Shown in pieces: positions 14,105 through 22,391 of a stretch of DNA of 33,389 nucleotides. The stretch spans positions 1 to 33,389 of the forward strand of contig CAIYZC010000234.1 in NCBI GenBank assembly GCA_903930565.1, given 5' to 3'. A model generated the notes under the pieces. The model saw only the letters and a program-made list of their open reading frames with translations. It did no database searches and had not been told where the DNA came from. This DNA comes from an uncultured Pedosphaera sp. Its GTDB lineage: Bacteria > Verrucomicrobiota > Verrucomicrobiia > Limisphaerales > Pedosphaeraceae. Numbering within the stretch: the first letter of the stretch is position 1; each line of letters starts with the position of its first letter. A program made the translations under genes and the position numbers.

Positions 14105-17100
14105 TTATTCCACCAAGCGGTAGAAAGTGTGCGCGGTGTTGTTGGCCGGCACCACGATCGGATTCGGGTTGCCCGCCACCGGGGTCCAGGTCTTCAAGTC
14201 CGTGGACTGCAACACGGTGGCTTGGTAGCCGATCCACGGCAGGCGGAAGGTCCCGCCGGAGACCGTGGGCACACCGAAGTACGGCGCAGGCACGGGTTGG
14301 TAGGACGACAGGTACATGCCCGGAATGGGGGTGAGTTTCGACGCGACGGTCGTGTCGGTCGAGAGGCGCCAGGCCACTTTGACGTAATCGCCGCCGCCCC
14401 CCTCGATGTGGAGGGCGCGGATGAAGTAGGACTGCCCGGCCACGAGGTCGATCGGCTGGGAGGTGTAGGTCGGGGCGGGGGAGTTGGTCGGCTCGGTGAA
14501 GCCGTGGCAGCAGCTGTTGTCATACGCGATCACCTGCAAGTTGCCGGGAGTGGCGTCCGTGCTCAGGTCGAGCTCGGAAGCATCGTCGCCGGCCAGGAAG
14601 AACGTGTAGGCACCGGAAACGGCGGGGGTGATCCAGCCGGAAACCACGTCGCCGTAGTTGTCGCCCAAGGAACCGAAGGCGCCGTTGTTGTTGATATCCC
14701 CGCCGGTGAGGGCGCTGGAATCAAACGAAGTGAAGTAGGCGTTGGTCTCCGGCGCGTTCGGGTAGATGGTGCTGCCCGTGAGCGGGGTGACTCCGGAGGT
14801 GGTGCTCACCCCGGGATCCAAGTAGTAGTAATCCCACGCCACGGCCCCGCTGGTGAGCAGCGGCGCACGGAAGTAGGTGGGAGTCGGGGCGGTGCTGTTG
14901 GGCGTGCCGGCCTGGTCCATGACGCCGGAAACCGTGACGGCGTATTTTTGACCGGGGGTCAGCCCGGCGGTTTGGAGATAAACCGTACGCCAATCGGCGC
15001 CGAGGGAGCGGGCGGCGAGGTCGCTGCCCACCGACACGCCCAGGATGTTGACCGCGGGCGTGAAGCTATAGTTCGCGGCAATGCCGGCGGAATTCACGTT
15101 GAGGCGCTTGTTGAACAGCAGCTTCACCAGGTAGGGGCCGCCGTTGGGCCCGGGGGTGCCCAGAGCCGTGGCGGCGAGCACCGCGGGCTTGTTGGTGTCG
15201 GGGAGCACGACGACCCGCACCGTGAGGGAGGTCGCCCCGCCGAGGGGGTTGGAGATCACGACGTTGTATTGACCCGCGTCGGCCAAGGTCGCTTGGGTGA
15301 TCGTCAGGGTGCTGTTGGTGACGTCGTTGGGATAGTGGGCGGTGCCATCGTTGTTGGAGGCGTCGGCCAGGGCGCCATTGTTGATTTGCCACTGGTAGCT
15401 GTTGGGCAGACCCTTGGCCCCGACCTTCAAGGTGATCGTGTCACCTTCCACCGCCGTGACCCCCACGGGTTGATTGGTGATGGTGGTCGGCAGGTAGTTC
15501 ACGGCGTAATGCGCCAGGATGCGATCCGGGCTGAGGACGTAGTTATAAAACGCCACGTCGGCGATGGAGCCATTGAAATAATGGGTGTTGTCGCCGCGGG
15601 CGCCGATGTAAAACGGAGTCACCACGTCGGGCGTAATGGTCACCCCGCCATTGTTGTCCGGGCTGGCGAGGGCGCCGTTCACGTACTCAATAATCTTGGT
15701 TCCGTCATAGACGCCGACCACATGATTCCATGAACCCACGGCGGGCACGCCGTTGTCGCCATCGATCTGGCTGTAGCCCCCACCCGAGGCGGTGTGGAAT
15801 TCCCAACCCGGATAGTTGCCATCCAAGTAGAATTCATAGCCGCCGGTCCGGCCGGGGCGGTCCATGGAGCCCACGGGCACATAGAAGCCGTAGGCCGCGG
15901 GCGCGGCCCAGAATTCAATGGTGAAGGGCCCGGAAGGATTGAGCACCGGGGTGAGCGGGCCGACGGCTTTGCCGTTGGAACCGTTGAATTGGATGGCCGT
16001 GCCGGATTCACCGTTGAAAGCGGGCACGCCGAGGGTGTAACCACCGGAGAGCGTGGCGTCATTGAAACCGGCGGAATCCGTGACGGTCGTGCCGCTGGTT
16101 TCCGAGAGCCGCCAGAAGGCGGTCGGATGGTCGGCCAGGGCGGTGGCGGCGTAGCCCGCGGGCGGGGCCGCCGCGGTCAGGATGATGGGGGCGGTGCTGG
16201 CGAAGCCGTAGGCGTTTTGGACCGTGAGTTGGTAGGTCGTGGTGGCGGTCACGTTGGAGAGCGCCAGATTGGCGCCGGTGGCGCCCGCGATGGGGCTGCC
16301 ATTGGCGGTCCACTGGTAGGTCAAGGGCAGGGTGCCGTTGAACTTCGTCACCAACACCGGCGAGGCGCCCGCCAGGATGGTGCGCGAGGCGGGAGCGGAT
16401 ACCAAGCTCGGCGGGGCGGTGTTGGTGCCGTAGAAATACTTGGAGTAATGCTGCTGAATGATGTTTTGCGAGAGGGCGTTGGTGTAAATGGCCAATTCGT
16501 CCACCGTGCCGGCCCAAAGATTGTTGGTCGCACTGGTGCCTTGGCTGCCGATCCACAGTGGGGCGCCGGCGTTGTTCCCGCCGAGGCCGCCGGTCAGCAC
16601 GTTCGTGCCGAGGTTCGCGCCGTTCACGAAGGCGGTGAGGTTATAGCCCCCGTTGAGCACCAAGGCGACATGCGTCAATTTGCCGACCAGGCCGCCGGGC
16701 ACGATCCAACTCACGCTGTCCCCGTTGTCATCCACAAAGGTCAGGTTGTTGCCATCGCCAGTCGCGCCGATCGCGTAATTCTGCCCCGGACCACCGTCCT
16801 GATTTTCGGACAAGATAAAGGCGGAGGAGCCCAACGCCGCACTCTGGCTCACCAGGAACTCAATCGTGCCCGCGCCGTTGGGAAACTCAAAGGCCGGATT
16901 GTTGGGAATCTGCACGTCGCCGTTCTGATTGAACAGGAGCGAGCGCGCGCCGAAGGTGGTGTTCGTCCGGCCGTCGAAGCTGGCGCCGTTTTCCAGCACC
17001 CCGTCATGGCTGCCGTCCTTGGTGTTGACCACCACCGAGCCGCTGTCGCCGTCCACCGGGAAATATCCCGCCAGGGAGGTCTCAGCATTGATCGCGGAGC

Positions 17101-18160
17101 GATAGGCGTTCACGTTGGCGGCGTTCGGGGTCACCACGGTGAGCGTGGCCACGGAACTGGTGAGAGCCTTTCCATGCAAATCGGTCACCACCGCTTTGAA
17201 GGTGCCGCCGCTGTCCGCGGTGGCGACCGTGTTCAAATAGTAGCCGGGGAGCGTGGCGCCGGGCAGCACCGACGTGCCGCGATACCATTGATAAAGGAGC
17301 GAGTTGTCGAAGGAGGGATTGACCGAGTAGGTCACCGCGCCACCGTTCCAGACGATCGCGTTCTGGGGCTGGCCGATCAGGTTGGGGCCCGCGGGGCGCA
17401 GCAACAGGTCGTTGGTGCTGAAGGCGCCGGCGGCAAACGTGAACATGCGCGCTTCGTCCAAATAGCCGAAATAGGCGGAGTTATCGTTCGGAGTGCCGAT
17501 GTAGGCATCGCCGGCCGAGGGGGTGGCGTTGCCGGTATCGCTCGGGCCGCAGGGCACGCCGTTGGTGTAGAAGGTGGTGACCCCGCCGACGTTCACGATC
17601 GCCAAATGCATCCAGCGATTCGTGTCAATGGGCGCCGGGGAGCCCACGGTCAACCCCGTGCCGAGCAGCACGGCGTCAATGTAGGACGGGCTGCCGTCCG
17701 AGGGCGCGTTGATGCGCAAAGTGACGCCCCCGGATTGGCCGGAGGAGAAAATCCAGCCGCCGCTGCCGCCGGCAATGCCGTTATCCTGGGGCATCGCCCA
17801 AATTTCAATGCCGTAATTCTGCGCGGGCGGGTTGTACCCCAAGCCCCACATGGCGCTCTGACGCTTGCCGCCAACACCGACGCCGACTTGGATGCATTCC
17901 GTGCTGCTGTAGGCGGTCGTGCCCAAGGGGCCGCCCGCGCCGTTGTTAACCGGGTTGGCGGCGAACAGGCCACCCGTGGACGGACGGGTGGAAAAGGCGG
18001 AACCAAAAGCGCGATTGTTGCCGCTGGAGTCCGCGATCGGCTGGGTGCTGTCCAGATGCCACCAGCCCTGCACCGTGACCGATGCGGAGCTGGTCATCAC
18101 GGTGCCGCAAAGGCAGGTGATGGCCGCTAAGAGACGAGTTTTCATAGGGATCGATTTCAT
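14105..18160 (-). CDS. Giant secreted LamG / Ig-like / PA14-like protein
   Basis: The ATG at 18160 (or 18145) begins a Sec signal (MKTRLLAAITCLCGTVMTSSASV). The product has about 1351 aa. Approximate modules: LamG 1 (30-250, ending LDEARMFTF); Ig-like (258-345); LamG 2 (357-560, ending VDELAIYTNAL); Ig-like (580-657, with LTYQWTANGSPI); LamG 3 (670-880, starting DHPTAFWRLSE); Ig-like (890-983); a bacterial Ig-like domain of the SbsA type with KLLFNKRLN (985-1097); a PA14-like segment (1098-1283) with WITPAVSGAYTFFLAGDDASEL and SYFIRALHIEGGGGDYVKVAW; and a C-terminal module ending TFYRLVE. The concanavalin-like LamG and PA14 folds usually bind carbohydrates. No catalytic domain is visible, so a cell-surface or secreted adhesin or glycan-binding role is inferred. 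It is divergent from the subtilase gene. Confidence 0.88.
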   Translation of the reverse strand: MKSIPMKTRLLAAITCLCGTVMTSSASVTVQGWWHLDSTQPIADSSGNNRAFGSAFSTRPSTGGLFAANPVNNGAGGPLGTTAYSSTECIQVGVGVGGKRQSAMWGLGYNPPAQNYGIEIWAMPQDNGIAGGSGGWIFSSGQSGGVTLRINAPSDGSPSYIDAVLLGTGLTVGSPAPIDTNRWMHLAIVNVGGVTTFYTNGVPCGPSDTGNATPSAGDAYIGTPNDNSAYFGYLDEARMFTFAAGAFSTNDLLLRPAGPNLIGQPQNAIVWNGGAVTYSVNPSFDNSLLYQWYRGTSVLPGATLPGYYLNTVATADSGGTFKAVVTDLHGKALTSSVATLTVVTPNAANVNAYRSAINAETSLAGYFPVDGDSGSVVVNTKDGSHDGVLENGASFDGRTNTTFGARSLLFNQNGDVQIPNNPAFEFPNGAGTIEFLVSQSAALGSSAFILSENQDGGPGQNYAIGATGDGNNLTFVDDNGDSVSWIVPGGLVGKLTHVALVLNGGYNLTAFVNGANLGTNVLTGGLGGNNAGAPLWIGSQGTSATNNLWAGTVDELAIYTNALSQNIIQQHYSKYFYGTNTAPPSLVSAPASRTILAGASPVLVTKFNGTLPLTYQWTANGSPIAGATGANLALSNVTATTTYQLTVQNAYGFASTAPIILTAAAPPAGYAATALADHPTAFWRLSETSGTTVTDSAGFNDATLSGGYTLGVPAFNGESGTAIQFNGSNGKAVGPLTPVLNPSGPFTIEFWAAPAAYGFYVPVGSMDRPGRTGGYEFYLDGNYPGWEFHTASGGGYSQIDGDNGVPAVGSWNHVVGVYDGTKIIEYVNGALASPDNNGGVTITPDVVTPFYIGARGDNTHYFNGSIADVAFYNYVLSPDRILAHYAVNYLPTTITNQPVGVTAVEGDTITLKVGAKGLPNSYQWQINNGALADASNNDGTAHYPNDVTNSTLTITQATLADAGQYNVVISNPLGGATSLTVRVVVLPDTNKPAVLAATALGTPGPNGGPYLVKLLFNKRLNVNSAGIAANYSFTPAVNILGVSVGSDLAARSLGADWRTVYLQTAGLTPGQKYAVTVSGVMDQAGTPNSTAPTPTYFRAPLLTSGAVAWDYYYLDPGVSTTSGVTPLTGSTIYPNAPETNAYFTSFDSSALTGGDINNNGAFGSLGDNYGDVVSGWITPAVSGAYTFFLAGDDASELDLSTDATPGNLQVIAYDNSCCHGFTEPTNSPAPTYTSQPIDLVAGQSYFIRALHIEGGGGDYVKVAWRLSTDTTVASKLTPIPGMYLSSYQPVPAPYFGVPTVSGGTFRLPWIGYQATVLQSTDLKTWTPVAGNPNPIVVPANNTAHTFYRLVE

Positions 18161-18182
18161 GTAGAACCGACGGGAGAAACGG

Positions 18183-18199
18183 CCGCCGCGAAGCGGCGG
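18183..18199 (-). other. GC hairpin in the 5' leader of the LamG giant gene
   Basis: CCGCCGC / GCGGCGG pair over a three-base loop, 23-39 bases before the ATG at 18160. Because no gene lies upstream on this strand it is not a terminator. It may protect the mRNA 5' end or control translation. Confidence 0.5.
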
Positions 18200-18418
18200 G
18201 GTCAACGCCGGATTTAGTGAGTTTGACGTTTGCTTAATGAACTGGCTTTCATGCAATCCGCCAACGCCGCCGCCGAGAGCGGTGGCTTGGCCGAATCACG
18301 ACGGTGTGCCGGCGTACGGCACGAAGCGGACACGCCCCCGGGGGCTCTTGTCGTCGGCTCCGCACAATGGCACTGTCGCAATTTCCGCTATCGTGGAGCG
18401 TCCGCCACCCGAAGTAAA

Positions 18419-18430
18419 GCCAAATTTGGC
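18419..18430. promoter_or_regulatory. Palindrome GCCAAATTTGGC, operator candidate
   Basis: A perfect 12-bp inverted repeat in the divergent spacer between the LamG giant gene and the subtilase gene. Its symmetry and position suit a dimeric regulator. No regulator gene is adjacent. Confidence 0.35.
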
Positions 18431-18495
18431 AATCCGGCGGGGCACGCCATACGGTTTAGACCGGGGGGCGTCATCCCACGGCGACGCGTTTGCGC

Positions 18496-18505
18496 TTGCC
18501 GGCAA
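18496..18505. promoter_or_regulatory. Palindrome TTGCCGGCAA, operator candidate
   Basis: A perfect 10-bp inverted repeat, flanked by partly symmetric GC...AGC, about 60 bases before the subtilase ATG. It may be an operator, or chance in a GC-rich genome. Confidence 0.25.
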
Positions 18506-18562
18506 AGCCCGAACGGGGAAAATTGTAAAAGCCGCGGGCGTTGTCCTTCCCGGCTTGATCAT

Positions 18563-21500
18563 ATGACCATTTTCCCACCTCCTACCGTCTTCCCTTTCCG
18601 TTGGCCTCGATTCCTGGTTTTGGCGCTCGGACTGGCCGCGGTCGACCCGGCCGGCGCCGCGCCGCCCCCCGCCGCCCCCCCGTTGGACGTCGGCGCCACC
18701 GCGCAAATCCAAGCTCTCTTCGCGGAAAAGCGGCAATGGACGCCGGTCCAGCAAAAGTTGGAAACCGCTTTGATCCGGGCGGTTAAGCAACAGCGCGGCG
18801 AAGCCTTTGCCCCGGGCGCCCCCCACCTTCGCCCGGCGCTCACCAATGAAGCGGATGGCCGGGTCCTGGTCGACATTCATGGGGCGGTCACGGGCCCATT
18901 GGTCGATCTGCTGACCCAAAACGGGGGGATCGTGGTGGCGAGTGTGCCGGAAGGCCAATCCCTCCGCGCGCGGGTCGGTCTGGCGCAATTGGAAACGCTC
19001 GCGGCGCTCCCGGAAGTGACTTGGATTCGGCGCGCCGCCCGCCCCCGGCGCAACACGGGCAGCGTGGAATCACAGGGTGACGCCACCCACTTGGCGGCCG
19101 CCGCCCGTGCCCTCTACGGGGTCGGCGGGCTCGGAATCAATATTGGCGTGCTGTCGGACAGCGTGGACGGGCTGGCGGCATCCCAAGCCACCGGTGATTT
19201 GGGACCGGTCACGGTACTGGCCGGCCAGAGCGGCGTGCCCGCCACCGGCGAGGGGGTCGCCATGTTGGAGGTCATCCATGACCTGGCGCCCAATGCGGGC
19301 TTGTTTTTCGCCACCGCCTCCGCCAGCGAAGCCAGTTTCGCGGCCAACATCATCGCCCTCTACAATGCCGGTTGTTCGATTATCGTGGACGATGTGGGGT
19401 GGCCGGCTGAATCGCCGTTTCAGGACGGTCCCATCGCCCAAGCCGTCAACACCGTCACCGCCGCAGGCGCTTTGGTGTTCTCGGCGGCGGGCAATGCGGG
19501 GAATTTCGATTCCGGGAGTTCCGGCACTTGGGAGGGTGATTTTGTGCCGGGCGGTTCGTCCGGCGCCTGGGAGCCGGGCGCCGTGCACAACTTTGGCGGT
19601 GTGACTTCCAACCCCGCGCTTTCGGCGGGGAGCGGCCAGGGAGCCGACCTGTTCTGGTCGGATCAAATGGCCCATTCGGCCAATGATTATGACCTGTTTG
19701 TGCTGGATGCCGCCGGGGTGAAGGTCGTGGACAGTTCGAACAACACCCAAAACGGCAGCCAGGACCCGTATGAATTTGTGACGCAGCTCAATACCGGGGA
19801 ACGGCTCGCGGTGGTGCTCTACAGCGGGGATGGCACCGACCTGGGCCGGTTCCTGCACTTGGACACGGGCGACGGCGTGCTGGGGGTGGCCACCGGCGGG
19901 GCGATATACGGGCATCCCGGGGCCGCCAACGCCATTGCGGTGGCGGCGGTGAATGCGGCCACCGCCTATCCCAACGCGTTCGCGGGGGGGGCGGCGAATC
20001 CGGTGGAAATCTTTAGCGGTGATGGTCCCCGCCACATCTTTTATTCCCCCGCGGGGACGCCCCTCACCCCTGGCAATGTTTCCGCCGCGGGCGGCCAGTT
20101 GATCACCAAGCCCGACTTGGCGGCGGCGGATGGCGTTTCGGTTTTTGCCGCCGGCTTCTCGCCGTTTTTCGGCACTTCCGCCGCCGCCCCGCATGCGGCG
20201 GCGATCGCGGCCTTGCTCAAGTCCTACAACCCGGCCCTCACGCCCGGCCAAATCCGGGCCGTGCTCACCACCACGGCGGTGGACGCCATGGCCCCCGGCG
20301 TGGACCGGAATTCCGGGTGGGGCATTGTGATGGCGGAAGCCGCGCTGCAAGCCGCCCCGCCGGATGGTTTGCTCGCGCTGCCGGGCGCGGGCGGGACCGC
20401 CACCGGCCCCCTCGGCGGGCCCTTCCTGCTCACCACGGCCAGCCTCACGCTGACCAACAATGGCGCCACCACCTTGAATTGGTCCCTGGCCAACTCCTCG
20501 GCGTGGCTGGATGCCACCCCCACCAACGGCACCTTGGCCAAGGCCGGCACCAACGCGGTCGTGACCCTCTCGGTAAAGGCCGCCGCCACCAACCTGACCG
20601 CGGGTGTTTATCCGACGACCCTGTGGTTCACCAACTCGGTGAGCCACTTGGGGCAAAGCCGAACCTTCACCCTCACCGTCCTCCCGGCGCCTTCCGGTGC
20701 CACCTTCCCCGCCGCCGTGCTCGCCCTCAATCCCGTGGGTTATTGGCGGTTGAACGAAACCAACCTGCCCCCCGCCGCCCCCGGAAGCACCAACGTCGGT
20801 TCGCTGGGCACCAACGAAAACCTCTACTGTTTCCAAGAGGTCGCGCAAGGCCAACCCGGAGTCGTCGGCAATGCCTTTGGCTTCAGCAACCCGGGACAGG
20901 TCGTGCCGTATCTGGGGACGCACGCCGATGTGCCGTACGCCCCGCAGTTTAATCCCAACGGCTTGTTCAGCGTGGAGTTGTGGGTTCGCCCGACGGGATT
21001 CGTCACCGATTTGTTCTGCCCGGCCGCCGCCGTGGATGACTCCCAAAACAGCGGGAACAGCCGGGCGGGTTGGATTTTCTATCAAACCCCCACGAACACT
21101 TGGGAGTTCCTGGTGGGCGGCTTGAACGGTTACGTGGCGACCGCGGCGGGCGGCATCGTGAACACCCAGGCCTGGACGCACTTGGTGGGGGTGTATGACG
21201 GGGCGGTGTGCGGGCTCTATGTGAACGGAGTGCTGGTAAGCGGCGCGGTTTCCGCCCCCGGCTTCTCCCCGAACAGCTACGCCCCGGTGCGACTGGGCGC
21301 CACCAGCTTTGGCAACCGCACCTTCAACGGGCTCGTGGACGAAGTGGCGTGCTACACCAACGTGCTGTCCGCGGCGCGGGTGGCGGCGCACCATACCGCG
21401 GGCACCAACACCACCGGTGGCTACGCCGCCGCGGTGCTGACGGATCACCCGATTGGCTATTGGCACCTGGACGAAGCCGCCGTGCCGGCGGCGGCGCAGA

Positions 21501-22354
21501 GCGCGCTGCCGGTCGCGGTGAACTACGGCACGCTCGCCCCCTTGGGCAACGGGCGCTACCAACCCGGCGGCCACCCCGGCGTGGACGGCGTCCCGGCCGG
21601 CGGCCTCGAAGCCACCAATACCGCCTGCCAATTCACCGGCGGCCTCGCGGGCAACGTCGATATTTACGGTTCCTACCTCAACTTCACCGGGCCGCTCAGC
21701 CTCCTGGCTTGGATCAAGTCCGCGCCGGCGGACGGCAATGTCCACTCGATGGTCAGCAAGGGCGCGGCCGCCTACCGCTTGGAAATGGATGGCACGGGCC
21801 ACCCGCACTTTGCCAATGGAACCCAGCCCGGCGGCGATTTGGTCGGCACCACCCGGGTCGATGACGGGCAGTGGCACCTCTTGATCGGCGTTCACAACGG
21901 CGGCGGCCCGCAATCGCTCTACCTGGACGGCCGGTTGGCCGCGGCCAACACCACCGCCACCACCAAGGTGAATGGCAACAGCGGGGAGGTCTGGCTCGGG
22001 GGCGACCCGGACGCCGGGGCGTACCGGATTTTCAACGGCGTGGTGGACGAAGTGGCCGTGTTCACCAACGCCCTCACGGCGGCGCAAGTGTCGCAACTCT
22101 ACACTGCCGCCACCAACACCCCGCCGCCGGTGCCCACGATCACCAGCACCCTGGCCAACCACCCCGCCGGCCGGCTCACCCTCACTTGGGCGGCCCGCAA
22201 CGGCAGCAACTACCAAGTGGAGTACAAAACCAATCTCACCCAGTCCGCGTGGGCGGTGCTGGCCTCCGTCACGGCTACGAACAGCGCGGCGAGCACCACC
22301 GACCTCCTGCCCGCCACCGGCCGCCGGTTCTACCGCATCGCCCTCCTGCCCTAA
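18563..22354 (+). CDS. Secreted subtilisin-like (S8) protease with BACON-like and two LamG domains
   Basis: The ATG at 18563 starts a signal peptide (FPFRWPRFLVLALGLAAVDPAGAA); the product has 1263 aa. An inhibitor-like propeptide region (about 40-170) precedes the protease domain (about 185-600). The Asp is D199 in GVLSDSVDG, the oxyanion Asn is N311 in SAAGNAG, and the Ser is S539 in FGTSAAAPHAAA. At the usual HGT position the sequence reads GEGVAMLEVIHDLAP, so E230 appears to replace His. A pre-peptidase-like beta insert (about 320-440) interrupts the fold. Next come a BACON-like segment (about 615-690, WSLANSSAWLDATPTNG), two LamG domains (about 700-940 and 955-1190, each opening with NPVGYWRLNE or HPIGYWHLDE) and a C-terminal module ending RRFYRI. 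The likely role is extracellular protein degradation with carbohydrate- or surface-binding appendages. Confidence 0.88.
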   Translation: MTIFPPPTVFPFRWPRFLVLALGLAAVDPAGAAPPPAAPPLDVGATAQIQALFAEKRQWTPVQQKLETALIRAVKQQRGEAFAPGAPHLRPALTNEADGRVLVDIHGAVTGPLVDLLTQNGGIVVASVPEGQSLRARVGLAQLETLAALPEVTWIRRAARPRRNTGSVESQGDATHLAAAARALYGVGGLGINIGVLSDSVDGLAASQATGDLGPVTVLAGQSGVPATGEGVAMLEVIHDLAPNAGLFFATASASEASFAANIIALYNAGCSIIVDDVGWPAESPFQDGPIAQAVNTVTAAGALVFSAAGNAGNFDSGSSGTWEGDFVPGGSSGAWEPGAVHNFGGVTSNPALSAGSGQGADLFWSDQMAHSANDYDLFVLDAAGVKVVDSSNNTQNGSQDPYEFVTQLNTGERLAVVLYSGDGTDLGRFLHLDTGDGVLGVATGGAIYGHPGAANAIAVAAVNAATAYPNAFAGGAANPVEIFSGDGPRHIFYSPAGTPLTPGNVSAAGGQLITKPDLAAADGVSVFAAGFSPFFGTSAAAPHAAAIAALLKSYNPALTPGQIRAVLTTTAVDAMAPGVDRNSGWGIVMAEAALQAAPPDGLLALPGAGGTATGPLGGPFLLTTASLTLTNNGATTLNWSLANSSAWLDATPTNGTLAKAGTNAVVTLSVKAAATNLTAGVYPTTLWFTNSVSHLGQSRTFTLTVLPAPSGATFPAAVLALNPVGYWRLNETNLPPAAPGSTNVGSLGTNENLYCFQEVAQGQPGVVGNAFGFSNPGQVVPYLGTHADVPYAPQFNPNGLFSVELWVRPTGFVTDLFCPAAAVDDSQNSGNSRAGWIFYQTPTNTWEFLVGGLNGYVATAAGGIVNTQAWTHLVGVYDGAVCGLYVNGVLVSGAVSAPGFSPNSYAPVRLGATSFGNRTFNGLVDEVACYTNVLSAARVAAHHTAGTNTTGGYAAAVLTDHPIGYWHLDEAAVPAAAQSALPVAVNYGTLAPLGNGRYQPGGHPGVDGVPAGGLEATNTACQFTGGLAGNVDIYGSYLNFTGPLSLLAWIKSAPADGNVHSMVSKGAAAYRLEMDGTGHPHFANGTQPGGDLVGTTRVDDGQWHLLIGVHNGGGPQSLYLDGRLAAANTTATTKVNGNSGEVWLGGDPDAGAYRIFNGVVDEVAVFTNALTAAQVSQLYTAATNTPPPVPTITSTLANHPAGRLTLTWAARNGSNYQVEYKTNLTQSAWAVLASVTATNSAASTTDLLPATGRRFYRIALLP

Positions 22355-22391
22355 ACCGGCCCGGGGTGCGGCGACGGCGGCGGCCGGCCGC

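Larger units (their letters stand above)
18161..18562. promoter_or_regulatory. Divergent control region between the two giant exoprotein genes
   Basis: This 402-bp region must hold both promoters. It contains a 5'-leader hairpin for the minus gene, an AT-rich stretch at 18210-18250, and two perfect palindromes (18419-18430 and 18496-18505). I could not fix -35 and -10 boxes with confidence. The track's upstream extensions of both genes (to 18256 minus and 18230 plus) overlap each other and lack protein features. Confidence 0.55.

Noticed and set aside
15794-18130. 778-aa plus-strand ORF antisense to the LamG giant gene (also 14033-15733)
   Set aside because: Long open antisense frames arise from GC-rich third positions. 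The minus-strand protein has signal peptide, LamG and Ig-like domains and a terminator.
19070-22216. 1048-aa minus-strand ORF antisense to the subtilase
   Set aside because: No domain; Gly/Arg/Val/His-rich shadow of a clear S8 protease gene.
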